Below, in pieces: positions 1 through 8,709 of a stretch of 64,000 nucleotides of DNA. The number at the start of each line of letters is the position of its first letter. The first letter of the stretch is position 1. This stretch comes from Mucilaginibacter sp. cycad4 (lineage in GTDB: Bacteria; Bacteroidota; Bacteroidia; Sphingobacteriales; Sphingobacteriaceae). Below the pieces are notes generated by a model. It did no database searches, was not told the DNA's origin, and saw only the letters and a list, made by a program, of their open reading frames with translations. The DNA lies in NCBI RefSeq assembly GCF_034263275.1, contig NZ_CP139559.1, forward strand, positions 2,852,001 through 2,916,000, in the 5' to 3' direction. The position numbers and the translations under genes are program-made.

Positions 1-203
1 GACTGCCCTTTAAGAACAAGCCTGAACTTACCGCCCTGATCTGTAATTGCACCATTATTAGGAACGCCTTTTTCAATAACCGATACCCCTGGCAACACCC
101 CGGTAATATCGCGCACGGTACCTGTTACGGTCCGGCTTTGCGCAAATGACACTGCCGGGAGCAGGATCATTAATATCTGGAAGAGAAGTATTATTTTTCT
201 CAT
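1..203 (-). CDS. SusC/RagA-type TonB-dependent transporter, N-terminal fragment
   Basis: Only the first 67 codons are inside the window. The protein starts MRKIILLFQILMILLPAVSF, a typical cleavable signal peptide ending at A-Q. A carboxypeptidase-D-like regulatory domain start follows (VTGTVRDITG, then PGVSVIEKGV and GAITDQGGKF), as at the N-terminus of SusC-family outer-membrane glycan importers. It begins 41 bases after the stop of the upstream SusD-like gene, so it is probably the last visible gene of the same minus-strand operon. The plug, barrel and partner SusD lie outside the window, so substrate and completeness cannot be judged. Confidence 0.85.
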   Translation of the reverse strand, partial: MRKIILLFQILMILLPAVSFAQSRTVTGTVRDITGVLPGVSVIEKGVPNNGAITDQGGKFRLVLKGQ

Positions 204-244
204 AAAGCTTAATTTTTTTGGTTTAACTGGCTGAGGTTTTGAGA

Positions 245-1951
245 TTACCATCCTGGATTTTGTTTCATATTCGGGTTCTTCAAAACCTCGTCATAAGGTA
301 TCGGGTACAGGTACATTTTAGGCGCTTCGAATTTGGTAGTGAGCGCATTCACCACGTTATAGGTAAGACTTGACCCTATCTTCACGATGCTGATCCCTTT
401 TTGTGGCTGGTTCATTACTGTTTCGGCAATTTTCCAGCGGCGGATATCCCAGTAGCGGTTCTCTTCAAAAGCCATTTCCAGGCGCCGCTCGTTTTGGATG
501 ATGGCACGCATCTCCACTTTGCTCATACCGGCTTTAAGTCCGTAGTTGCCTGTGCCCGCATCTATCCCTGCCCTTTTCCTGATGCTGATAACAGCATTAT
601 AAACCTCGTGAGTTGCACCTGCCGATTCATTGAGTGCTTCGGCATAGCCTAAAACCACATCAGCATAGCGCAAGATCTGCCAGTCTATGACATGAGCAGC
701 GTAGGCATTGGTGTTTTCAAAATTGCCCATGAACTTGCGCATATAATAACCTGTTTTGGTTTGCTGTAATGAGCCATTAGGTTTGCTGGCCCCGCCTTCG
801 TACAATTGTAAATCCGAGTTAAGCCATCTTGCCCCGTTATAAAGCACGGTATAGGTTAAGCGCGGATCACGGTTTTGGTAAGGGTTATCCGGGCTATAAC
901 CTGATGCCGGATCAGTAATAGCCAAACCATTTTGCATAGGAAAAGCATCAACCAATTGCTGTGTCGGACTGGTTTGTCCCTTGCCTACTGCACCGGTAAA
1001 CCCAACCGGACCGTTAGTAGTTTCTATCGATGATGAATTATCCGTTTGGCGGATAAATATATTTTCAGTGCTGTTTTGAGTCAGGAATACATCTTTAAAA
1101 CTGGGCAGCAATGAATAAACATTCAGGTCCATTACTGCTTTTTCGGCAGCAGCAGCCTGCGCCCACCTATCGGCGCTAAAATCGGTATAACCGGTTAATG
1201 AATTTGAGGCATCAATATTCTGCCCGTTAAATAATGGGCTTGCCGCATACAGCAGTACTTTGGCCTTTAAAGCCATGGCCGCGCCTTTGGTAGGGCGGTG
1301 GTAATCGGCATTGGGGTTGCTTAGCGGCGCGGTCATCAGGGTATCCTTAATGGCATCGCATTCGCTTACAATATACTTGATACAATCGGCAAAGGAATTA
1401 CGTGGCAAGGCTACATTATCTGTTATAGTAAACACCTTGTTGCCCAATAATGGCACGCCGCCGTAACGTTTAACCAGTTCAAAATAATATAGCGCCCTTA
1501 AAAAACGGGCCTCGCTTTTCCATACATATTTCATGGAATAACCATGATATTGTGCCAGCACCGGCACTACATCAATATTGTTCACAAACTCATTTGCCTT
1601 GCGGATGCCGGCGTAATAATAAGCCCAAAGGTTTTCACCGGCGGGGATAGTATATGAATTATAAGATGCTGTAGAAAGTATGGTTACTATATTTGATGAT
1701 ACCGAAGCCGATGACATGGCATCATCACTGGCTGCGTCAAGGTAGTCGTTCCCTACCCTGTTATGCCCGTTTTGGAGCGCTGCATAAATCCCATAAAGGA
1801 ACATTTGGGCATTGGTGCCTAACGAATCCTTTTTGTCAAACACGTAATTGATGGTTACCTTATCAACCGGGAACTGCTCATATTTTTTACAGCCGGCCAT
1901 TACGGTTAAGATGCCGGCGGCCGCTAAAATTATTTTGTTAAAACTCTTCAT
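245..1951 (-). CDS. SusD/RagB-like nutrient-binding outer-membrane lipoprotein
   Basis: SusD-family proteins sit on the cell surface as the lid of a SusC transporter and bind glycans. The chosen start (ATG at 1951) gives MKSFNKIILAAAGILTVMAG followed by a lipobox Cys, so it is a lipoprotein. A longer reading frame adds 18 residues but spoils the signal peptide. Helical TPR-like segments (WKSEARFLRALYYFELVKRY near residue 145, then LKAKVLLYAASPLFNG) and the C-terminal IQNERRLEMAFEENRYWDIR/RW signature are diagnostic. The mature C-terminus ends PNMKQNPGW, the usual SusD ending. Length (568 aa) is normal. It follows the SusC gene by 28 bases and is almost certainly its partner. Confidence 0.95.
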   Translation of the reverse strand: MKSFNKIILAAAGILTVMAGCKKYEQFPVDKVTINYVFDKKDSLGTNAQMFLYGIYAALQNGHNRVGNDYLDAASDDAMSSASVSSNIVTILSTASYNSYTIPAGENLWAYYYAGIRKANEFVNNIDVVPVLAQYHGYSMKYVWKSEARFLRALYYFELVKRYGGVPLLGNKVFTITDNVALPRNSFADCIKYIVSECDAIKDTLMTAPLSNPNADYHRPTKGAAMALKAKVLLYAASPLFNGQNIDASNSLTGYTDFSADRWAQAAAAEKAVMDLNVYSLLPSFKDVFLTQNSTENIFIRQTDNSSSIETTNGPVGFTGAVGKGQTSPTQQLVDAFPMQNGLAITDPASGYSPDNPYQNRDPRLTYTVLYNGARWLNSDLQLYEGGASKPNGSLQQTKTGYYMRKFMGNFENTNAYAAHVIDWQILRYADVVLGYAEALNESAGATHEVYNAVISIRKRAGIDAGTGNYGLKAGMSKVEMRAIIQNERRLEMAFEENRYWDIRRWKIAETVMNQPQKGISIVKIGSSLTYNVVNALTTKFEAPKMYLYPIPYDEVLKNPNMKQNPGW

Positions 1952-1979
1952 GATCGTAATATTTTTATGATGGCCAAAA

Positions 1980-4900
1980 TCAAAGCTTAATGTTAACACC
2001 GGCATTTATTACCCTTTGAATTGGGTAAGCAGTGCCATATACCTCAGGATCGAAATCTTTGTAGCCGTATAGTGTATACAGGTTTTCGCCGTTCACAAAA
2101 ATTCTCAAGCCCGATAGCCTGAGCTTATGCGCCCACTCATAAGGCAGGTTGTAGCCTACCTCGGCATTTTTTAGCCTTACATAATTGCCTTTGCGCAGGT
2201 ACAAGGTTGAGTTAGCGGTATTATTGGCGTTACCTATTGATAACCTTGGTGCAGTAGCCGTAGCAGCTGTTTCTGGTGTCCACCGGCCTAAAATGGTTTC
2301 GTACGCCTGCCCGCTGTAGGTAAGCCCGAGGAAACCCACACCTGCAAAGCCGTTCACCTGCGAGTTATTGAACATCAACTCACGATTGGTTACGCCCTGC
2401 AACAGGAAACTCAGACTAAAACCTTTGTAATTGAAGCCCGCCGAAAAGCCATAATAAGCCAGCGGCCGATTACCACCTATGGCCGAAATATCGAACTGGT
2501 TGATGATATGGTCGCCGTTAAGGTCTTTGTATTTTACATCTCCTGCCTGGGCGGTGTAACCAGTAGTTGTTGCGCTGGTGGCCGCATCCTGGGCATCCTT
2601 GAAATAACCGATAGCCGTGTAACCATAAATAGCAGTGGTTGAACGGCCGGTATGCCTCATCCATGGATAAGGATATGGTTCCTCGTCGCTAAAAATAATT
2701 TTAGACGACTGGATAGAGGCATTACCCGAAATAAAGTAATTGAAATTTTGGATGTGGTTTTGATAAGTTAAAGTAAGTTCAGCACCTTTATAAAGGTTGA
2801 TGCCTAAATTTTCATAAGGGTAAGCCGTGCCTAACAATGCTATGCTATTGCCGCGTACCTGTAACAGATCATAATACCTGTCATGATAATAATCGGCGGT
2901 GATATTGAAATGAGTATTAAACAGGGAGATATCGGCGCCTATGTCCAGCTTGCGGGCTTTTTCCCAGCGGATGTAGGGATTAGCAAGTGTATTTTCATAA
3001 ACTCCCTGTACCGGGCTTTTGCTGGTACCTGTGCTGTATGAGTAGCCATTTGTAGCGCCATAAGTTTGCAAAAAGTTATAGTAACCGTAATTATCAACGT
3101 TATTATTACCTGTTTTACCATAGGTAGCGCGCCATTTCCATGAGTTTATCCAGCTGAAATTATCTTTGATAAAATCCTCTTTACCCATTTGCCAGCCTAT
3201 CCCGCCTGCATAAAACAAACCGTATTGGTTGCCCGGCGGGTAACGGTTATAGCCACTGCTGTTGGCGGCCGCTTCAATAAAGTACTTACCATCGTAGTTA
3301 TAACCCGCTTTTAAAGCGCGGTTTGTTGTTACCTGCGAAAGGTCGTAGTTTAATACAACCGAACGTACATCATACAGTGCCATACCCGTGATATTGCTTT
3401 TGCCAAAAGTCCTGTCGTAATTAACCGATGCCTGGGCAAATGAGTAGCGGGCACTTGAAACTGTACTGAACGAATTGCTTTGCGCAACTGATGAGCCTAC
3501 TGCCGAATAAGAGCTGTCGGCATTAAAAGAATACGCATTATTTTGCAATGAACGATTTAAAAAACTTTGCGATGAAAAAGCAAGGTTGCCTTTTGCCTTT
3601 GCCGACAAGCCTGGTGTTATACTGCTGAGATTATAATTCAGATCGAGGTTGGCCAGTACATCATTGCTGCTCGTGCGTTGATAGCCCGAAAACTCGGTTT
3701 GCGAAAGCAGGTTGTTGGTATACGTTGTTGTACCGCCAAATGTGTTATTTGGATTATAAAGCGGATATGCATTGTTTGGTGTGCTGTAAAGTGCGCCCAA
3801 TATATTTCCATACCCTGCTCCGGGCTGCGTGCTTTGCTGAATACGACCAAATAACTGCAGATCGACAGTAAATTTTTTAGTTACGTTAACCGCCAGATCG
3901 GAGTTGATGATATAGCGGTTAAGATCATTATTGGTGTTATAGGGTACAGCTGATGCCGTACGGAACATTCCGGCCTGGTCAAGGTAGTTTAACGAAACAC
4001 TGTAACGTGCTACCTGGGTACCGCCGTTAACATTAAGCTTGTAGCTGGTCATCGGCGAATTATCGCGCAATATGGTTTTAAACCAGTTAACGTCCGGATG
4101 TCTTAAGGGGTCGGTGTGGTTGCGGTAAGCGTTAAAATCGGCACTGCTGTAAAGAGCGGGCTTACCATCGTTTTGTAAGGCTTCATTATATAAATATGCA
4201 TACTGATAAGCAGGCAGCGGGTTTGGCAAGCCTAAAGGCTGCTGGGTGCCTGTTTGTGCAGTGAATGAAATATGCGGCGTACCCACCTGACCGCGTTTGG
4301 TAGTAATAAGTAACGTACCGCGCGAACTGTTGATGCCCAGCATCATATTTGAAAGCGCATCTTTCAACACCGAAACCGATTCGATACTTTCCGGATCAAG
4401 CGAAGCTATCTCACGCTGAACACCATCAATAATAGTTATCGGCGCTTGTCCTCTTAAAAACAGCCCGAATTCGGTATTATCATTAGCCGAATAATTATTG
4501 TGCTGCACTACAGCGCCAATAAAATCATTTACAGTTTGTACACCAGTTTGAGGTGCGGCGAAACCGCTATACTGCTGGGTATATAGACCAGGGAGTTGTC
4601 CGGGTAAAGCGTAGGTATATAAAGTAGCAGGCGTAGTAGTGAGCTGATTGGTGTAGATGGTTGATACAGCACCCACGTTTCTTGATGTGCTGATGGTATC
4701 ATAAAGTACATTGATAGTTTTGGGAGCCTTTATATAAGTATCAATAAGCCTGACTTTTAGCCCGGTAGTGTTTTTTATGGTAACCTGGCGGGCATTATAA
4801 TTTGCAACGGTAAATACCAGTACATCGCCTTTGGCGGCGCTAATGGCGAACGCACCATCTTTGCCCGTGGTCAGGGCACTGTTTTTTCCATTATTGGTTA

Positions 4901-5078
4901 CCTTAACACCTTGCAGCGGGTTACCATACTCATCGAGCACGATACCGCTGGCCTGGCCGGGGCGTGTAGGCGCCACGGCGGTGGTATCCTGCTGTACAGC
5001 TGCATAACCGGTTTTAGCCAGCAGCAGCAATAACAGCGTAATACCTGTTAAGCATTTCTTTATGTAGCAATAAGCCAT
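1980..5078 (-). CDS. SusC/RagA-type TonB-dependent outer-membrane transporter
   Basis: A 1032-residue importer that takes up oligosaccharides or other large substrates across the outer membrane, driven by TonB. I take ATG 5078, which gives a signal peptide MAYCYIKKCLTGITLLLLLL..TGYA; an upstream ATG at 5150 would run through the operator-like site at 5112-5128. The order is signal peptide, carboxypeptidase-like regulatory domain (SGIVLDEYGNPLQGVKVTNN), a plug domain (IDGVQREIASLDPESIESVS, then VLKDALSNMMLG), and a beta-barrel with the C-terminal signature GNYVRLKNAEVGYNLP and GLRIFVNGENLYTL. The segment between regulatory domain and plug is longer and less conserved than usual. It is followed 28 bases later by its SusD partner. 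Confidence 0.95.
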   Translation of the reverse strand: MAYCYIKKCLTGITLLLLLLAKTGYAAVQQDTTAVAPTRPGQASGIVLDEYGNPLQGVKVTNNGKNSALTTGKDGAFAISAAKGDVLVFTVANYNARQVTIKNTTGLKVRLIDTYIKAPKTINVLYDTISTSRNVGAVSTIYTNQLTTTPATLYTYALPGQLPGLYTQQYSGFAAPQTGVQTVNDFIGAVVQHNNYSANDNTEFGLFLRGQAPITIIDGVQREIASLDPESIESVSVLKDALSNMMLGINSSRGTLLITTKRGQVGTPHISFTAQTGTQQPLGLPNPLPAYQYAYLYNEALQNDGKPALYSSADFNAYRNHTDPLRHPDVNWFKTILRDNSPMTSYKLNVNGGTQVARYSVSLNYLDQAGMFRTASAVPYNTNNDLNRYIINSDLAVNVTKKFTVDLQLFGRIQQSTQPGAGYGNILGALYSTPNNAYPLYNPNNTFGGTTTYTNNLLSQTEFSGYQRTSSNDVLANLDLNYNLSSITPGLSAKAKGNLAFSSQSFLNRSLQNNAYSFNADSSYSAVGSSVAQSNSFSTVSSARYSFAQASVNYDRTFGKSNITGMALYDVRSVVLNYDLSQVTTNRALKAGYNYDGKYFIEAAANSSGYNRYPPGNQYGLFYAGGIGWQMGKEDFIKDNFSWINSWKWRATYGKTGNNNVDNYGYYNFLQTYGATNGYSYSTGTSKSPVQGVYENTLANPYIRWEKARKLDIGADISLFNTHFNITADYYHDRYYDLLQVRGNSIALLGTAYPYENLGINLYKGAELTLTYQNHIQNFNYFISGNASIQSSKIIFSDEEPYPYPWMRHTGRSTTAIYGYTAIGYFKDAQDAATSATTTGYTAQAGDVKYKDLNGDHIINQFDISAIGGNRPLAYYGFSAGFNYKGFSLSFLLQGVTNRELMFNNSQVNGFAGVGFLGLTYSGQAYETILGRWTPETAATATAPRLSIGNANNTANSTLYLRKGNYVRLKNAEVGYNLPYEWAHKLRLSGLRIFVNGENLYTLYGYKDFDPEVYGTAYPIQRVINAGVNIKL

Positions 5079-5111
5079 ATTTTTCAGGTTTAAAATTGTT
5101 GGCAATAGGTT

Positions 5112-5128
5112 TAAATATCGTTTTAGCA
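5112..5128 (-). promoter_or_regulatory. operator-like site, copy 1 (upstream of susC-like gene)
   Basis: On the minus strand the site reads TTGCTAAAACGATATTTA, centred on CG at 5119-5120, 34 bases upstream of the SusC-like start codon. It matches four other copies in this locus (8467, 8576, 12739, 15311) with consensus TTGCTAAAWCGWTTTTA. The partly palindromic shape with a central CpG is what LacI-family regulators recognise (established for the family; assignment here is inference). A TTTG begins the site but the -7 box 19 bases on (TATTGCCA) is poor, so it may be an internal operator. Confidence 0.5.
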
Positions 5129-5173
5129 AATGTGCATTGGTTAAATGCATCTGCCGTTTGGTTTATCTACTGA

Positions 5174-6181
5174 TTAACCGCATTTAAATGTATAGGTGAA
5201 CGGGGCATCTGTATTACCATAGCCAACTTTCGTTTTACCCATTTTATCGGTCAGGAAGTACTCCATTCTTACAATTGTTTGTGCATCTCCCACATTAAAA
5301 AATGATCGCGGCCAAAATGTAAGCTGATACTTTTTACTGGTAGCCGATGTTTGCTTCAGCAGGGTTTTGGTGGTTTGTTCACAAACGTTTATGGTTTTAC
5401 CGTCGCTGGTGTAAGCAGTAGCGCATAAGTAAACTTCGTCTTCACCGCTTAAATGCGTGTCGGCAACAGTGCCATCAAAAGTCAGGGTCACGAAATCGTT
5501 GTCCAATGATTTCGGCGGATCGATAACGGTAAGCTGCGGGTTACAAAAATCAACCAGGTCGCCGCTGCCGCCTGTCACTTCAAAGCAGGTGTTGCCAAGC
5601 AATACGCTGAAATAAGTACCATTGCCATCACTTACAAAACCGTTACCGCTATCTGTAATGGTGTAACCGAGTTTCACCAGCATATTGTTATTATCAGCAC
5701 CAACCTTTGTTTTGATATTAAGATCTACGATGAATTCCACTCCACCTGTATGGCTGTATGCTTTATCTGTTTGGTAAGCTACCCATTCCATATCGTCGAT
5801 TAGGTTACCGCCGTTGCCAAATGTCTTTTTCATATAGGCCGACCAGGTAAGTCCATCGCCCTTTTTAGGCAAAGTGCCATCAGGTACCAAGGTCATGGTG
5901 CCGTTACCCTGTTTACTGGTGTAAGTTATCGTGGTATTTTGAGCGGCCTTCCAGCCTTTGGGAACTAAAAATCCGAAAATGAGGTAATCGGGGCCGCCAT
6001 CGCCTACCGTGGGGATATCGCAATGTACCGTTATGGGCACTACTGAACCTACCGTAGCTGTAGAAGGCTGATCAACGCTGGTGATCTGCTCGCCGCAGCA
6101 GGCCAGGGCAATCCCCAGCACTACCAAAGCACACAGCTTCCATAAATTTTCACCTTTTATATGTAGTAAGTATGATCTCAT
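5174..6181 (-). CDS. DUF4961-like surface lipoprotein of a SusCD locus
   Basis: A 335-residue secreted lipoprotein: the signal peptide ends ALVVLGIALAC with a Cys pair in the lipobox. The rest looks like two or three beta-sandwich modules with no enzymatic motif (VGSVVPITVHCDIPTVGDGG near residue 42, PRSFFNVGDAQTIVRMEYFL near the C-terminus). Length and context fit the DUF4961 family found next to SusCD pairs in Bacteroidota; that family name is from memory of the pattern. It lies 24 bases downstream of the lipocalin-like gene and 95 bases upstream of the SusC-like gene. It may be a surface glycan-binding protein. The exact role is unknown. Confidence 0.7.
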   Translation of the reverse strand: MRSYLLHIKGENLWKLCALVVLGIALACCGEQITSVDQPSTATVGSVVPITVHCDIPTVGDGGPDYLIFGFLVPKGWKAAQNTTITYTSKQGNGTMTLVPDGTLPKKGDGLTWSAYMKKTFGNGGNLIDDMEWVAYQTDKAYSHTGGVEFIVDLNIKTKVGADNNNMLVKLGYTITDSGNGFVSDGNGTYFSVLLGNTCFEVTGGSGDLVDFCNPQLTVIDPPKSLDNDFVTLTFDGTVADTHLSGEDEVYLCATAYTSDGKTINVCEQTTKTLLKQTSATSKKYQLTFWPRSFFNVGDAQTIVRMEYFLTDKMGKTKVGYGNTDAPFTYTFKCG

Positions 6182-6205
6182 AATTTATCTGTTGCTTTTG
6201 GTTTA

Positions 6206-6649
6206 TTAATTGGCTTTTTCAAGCACATATACATAGGAGTTATTGGCACAACCCGGACTGAATGTTATGCTAAGCTGCCTTTTGCCATTTACTATAGGAT
6301 AGGTAAAAGCAGTGGAAACCGGCTTATCCCCCGCAGCAGTAAAAGTGATCTTAAAAGGATATTGCGGATCATCAAGCGCAAATGCCCCATCCTTACTTAC
6401 CAAAAAAGGCAGCTTGTTCACCAGCGTATATCCTTTGTCGGTAAAGTTGATCCTGAACTGGCTAAAATCAATAATGGAGGTTAAATCGGTGCCATTACGG
6501 GTAGCTTTGATTACCCGCCAGTTACCGGCGATATTTTTTGGGGCCTCTGATCCGGGCACTATTTTTTCGGTTTTACATGATGATGCCGCAACCATTAAGG
6601 CAACTACCAGCAGCAGGTAAATCCGTTTTGCTTTGTAATTATATTTCAT
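6206..6649 (-). CDS. small lipocalin-like lipoprotein (DUF5004-like)
   Basis: A 147-residue lipoprotein (signal YLLLVVALMVAASSC-K). Most of the mature part resembles a lipocalin-like beta-barrel: NIAGNWRVIKATRNGTDLT near residue 38, FRINFTDKGYTL, and a C-terminal GKRQLSITFSPGC..YVYVLEK. It matches the small DUF5004-type proteins encoded beside DUF4961-like proteins in SusCD loci. It is 24 bases downstream of the second SusD-like gene and 24 bases upstream of the DUF4961-like gene, so the three are translated from one message. It probably binds a ligand at the cell surface; no catalytic residues are apparent. Confidence 0.7.
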   Translation of the reverse strand: MKYNYKAKRIYLLLVVALMVAASSCKTEKIVPGSEAPKNIAGNWRVIKATRNGTDLTSIIDFSQFRINFTDKGYTLVNKLPFLVSKDGAFALDDPQYPFKITFTAAGDKPVSTAFTYPIVNGKRQLSITFSPGCANNSYVYVLEKAN

Positions 6650-6673
6650 ATCAATACTATTTATACTGTCAGT

Positions 6674-8425
6674 TTAATAGCCTGGGTTCTGGATCAGCTC
6701 TGGCGATTTGGCAACTTCGCTTTGCGGGAAAGGCCACAGGTACATTGCCGTGCGGAAATTGCGCTTGCGCACATCAAATTGTTTGTACGCCACGGCAGCG
6801 CCGTCACGGTTAACCTCCATACCTTTAGTGATGATGTTATCTGTTTGATCGGCAATTTTCCAGCGGCGTACATCCCAGAAGCGGTGCTCTTCAAAAGCCA
6901 GCTCAATGCGGCGTTCGTTTTGAATAACTGTACGCATATCGGCCTGGCTCAATCCTGTTGGTAACTGGTACGGATTTAGACCAGCCCGCTGCCGTATGGA
7001 CTCAACAGCAGAATAAACCAGCGCTGTTGGCCCTTCATATTCGTTAGCAGCTTCGGCATAGTTCAGCAGGATCTCGGCATAGCGGATCAATGGCAGGCAA
7101 CGATCCGTACGATGCATAAAATCGTTTGCTACGGCAGCCGGATCAAGCATTTTATTGGTGTAGTAACCGGTAGTAGTGCCAACATGCACGGCATCGGGCC
7201 CTGTTGTATTTCCGTTGTATTTACCAACAAAAATATTTATGGGTGAAGTACCTGACGAAAGCCTGATTTGCAGAGGTGTTTGGTCATGGATGATGCTATA
7301 ATCCAAACGCGGATCGCGGTTAGCATATGGATTATTGGGATTGTAGTTTGATGATGGATCAGTGATCGGCTTACCATTACTCATCGGGAAAGCATCAACC
7401 AATCCCTGTAGGGGAAAAGCACCGTTTTTGCCTGTACGGGTTGGCGGCTGCCATAAGTTTTCTAAATCCACATTGCCGGTTGGGCGCATCAACTGGAAAA
7501 TATATTCGGTATTTACACGCTTGGTAAACAGCTTTTGAAAGCCAAAACCCGGAGCAGTGGCATTGTCAACGTTGAGGCTATATACGCCGGTTGAAATAAC
7601 GGCGGCCGCAGCTTGCTCGGCAAGTCTCCAGCGCTCTTTATCGTAAGCCGGATATCCCACCAATTCGAGCGTTTTACCCTCTCCAATAGATTGACCATTG
7701 AACAAAGGGCTTGCGGCGTAAAGCAATACCCTTGATTTTAAAGCAAGGCAGGCCCCTTTTGATGCACGGCCATAATTTACCCCCGATTGCGCAGTCGGCA
7801 GGTCCTGTCCGGCCGCGTCACACTCGGCAAGGATATAATTCACGCAATCGGCATAGGTGTTGCGGGCAGCCGGGATCTTATCCGTGTAAGTATAAATACT
7901 ATCGCCAAGTAAATGCACTCCGCCGTAATGTTTCAGCAATATAGCATAATACCAGGCACGTAAAAACCGGGCTTCGGCCTTCATTTGTGTTTTAGCAAAG
8001 TTATTGATAGGTGCCTTGGGCAAATTTTTGAGCAACTGGTTTACCGAGCGGATATTGGTATAACATGTTTTATATGCATCATCAGTAACCACGGCTGCAT
8101 TGATTGTGCCGGTTTCGAAAGCCAACGCAGTTGAACCGGCAGAAGCAGACACCTCGGCTTCGTCTGAAGCAGCATCAATGCCTCCGTTAGGCGTGGGCGA
8201 AAGTATTGGCCCGTAGGTAAACCTGCCCGCTGCTGCGCTAAAACCTACATTACTATAAATGCCGGCTAAAAACGATACCGTATTGGCACTATCGGTAAAC
8301 ACTGTCCCCTCGGTTAGGTTTGATGTTTGTGTTTGCCCCAGGAAGCTATCCTTTTTACACGAAGTAAAAAACAGGAAGCCCCCCAAAACCGAATAAGCAA
8401 GAACCTTGAAGTAAAGTTTTTTCAT
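6674..8425 (-). CDS. SusD/RagB-like nutrient-binding lipoprotein (second copy)
   Basis: A second SusD-family protein of 583 residues. The signal peptide MKKLYFKVLAYSVLGGFLFF leads to the lipobox TSCKK. It carries the same landmarks as the other copy: MKAEARFLRAWYYAILLKHY, ALKSRVLLYAASPLFNG, VIQNERRIELAFEEHRFWDV followed by RRWKI, and the ending PELIQNPGY. It is the first gene of the minus-strand operon that runs off the left edge, with a promoter and two operator-like sites directly upstream. No SusC gene lies immediately upstream; the nearest downstream SusC is two genes away, which is an unusual order for the family. Confidence 0.95.
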   Translation of the reverse strand: MKKLYFKVLAYSVLGGFLFFTSCKKDSFLGQTQTSNLTEGTVFTDSANTVSFLAGIYSNVGFSAAAGRFTYGPILSPTPNGGIDAASDEAEVSASAGSTALAFETGTINAAVVTDDAYKTCYTNIRSVNQLLKNLPKAPINNFAKTQMKAEARFLRAWYYAILLKHYGGVHLLGDSIYTYTDKIPAARNTYADCVNYILAECDAAGQDLPTAQSGVNYGRASKGACLALKSRVLLYAASPLFNGQSIGEGKTLELVGYPAYDKERWRLAEQAAAAVISTGVYSLNVDNATAPGFGFQKLFTKRVNTEYIFQLMRPTGNVDLENLWQPPTRTGKNGAFPLQGLVDAFPMSNGKPITDPSSNYNPNNPYANRDPRLDYSIIHDQTPLQIRLSSGTSPINIFVGKYNGNTTGPDAVHVGTTTGYYTNKMLDPAAVANDFMHRTDRCLPLIRYAEILLNYAEAANEYEGPTALVYSAVESIRQRAGLNPYQLPTGLSQADMRTVIQNERRIELAFEEHRFWDVRRWKIADQTDNIITKGMEVNRDGAAVAYKQFDVRKRNFRTAMYLWPFPQSEVAKSPELIQNPGY

Positions 8426-8466
8426 ACTATAGGGTTAGTTAACATCACGCTTCCGCAGAGAAAATA

Positions 8467-8483
8467 TAAAATCGTTTTAGCAA
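8467..8483 (-). promoter_or_regulatory. operator-like site, copy 2
   Basis: Minus strand TTGCTAAAACGATTTTA centred on CG at 8473-8474, 42 bases upstream of the second SusD-like start. It lies about 110 bases downstream of copy 3, so the two copies flank the transcription start and the leader. Paired operators of this kind often allow looping by LacI-type tetramers (family knowledge; inference here). Confidence 0.5.
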
Positions 8484-8563
8484 CGATATATTTTAATTAC
8501 GGGAGCTAAAGTTTAAAAAACTGTTTGTTAATTGGTTTATAATTTAGATATCGAAATCTGATA

Positions 8564-8594
8564 CTAATATAGTTTATAAAAACGATTTAGCAAA
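8564..8594 (-). promoter_or_regulatory. Bacteroidota promoter with operator copy 3 in the spacer
   Basis: On the minus strand the sequence is TTTG (8594-8591), a 19-base spacer, then TATATTAG (8571-8564), one mismatch from the TAnnTTTG -7 box of Bacteroidota sigma factors. The spacer holds the operator core CTAAATCGTTTTTA centred at 8583-8584. Binding there would block RNA polymerase. It drives the SusD-DUF5004-DUF4961-SusC-SusD operon and implies a leader of roughly 130 bases. Confidence 0.6.
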
Positions 8595-8651
8595 TTTTTT
8601 GTGCTAATTTTTTATATTTTTCAAAATCGCAATTTCCATGCTTTAATTTTA

Positions 8652-8693
8652 ACAATAACAACATTTGCAATCGGTTGAAAATGTTGTTATTGT
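8652..8693 (-). terminator. hairpin after the esterase operon
   Basis: A perfect 15-bp inverted repeat (ACAATAACAACATTT at 8652-8666 and its complement at 8679-8693) with a 12-base loop. It sits 17 bases after the esterase stop and before the next promoter. The downstream tract (TTAAAATTAAAG on the minus strand) is AT-rich but not a clean T-run, so termination is likely but not certain. Confidence 0.5.
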
Positions 8694-8709
8694 AAGGCAT
8701 GCTTCTCTC

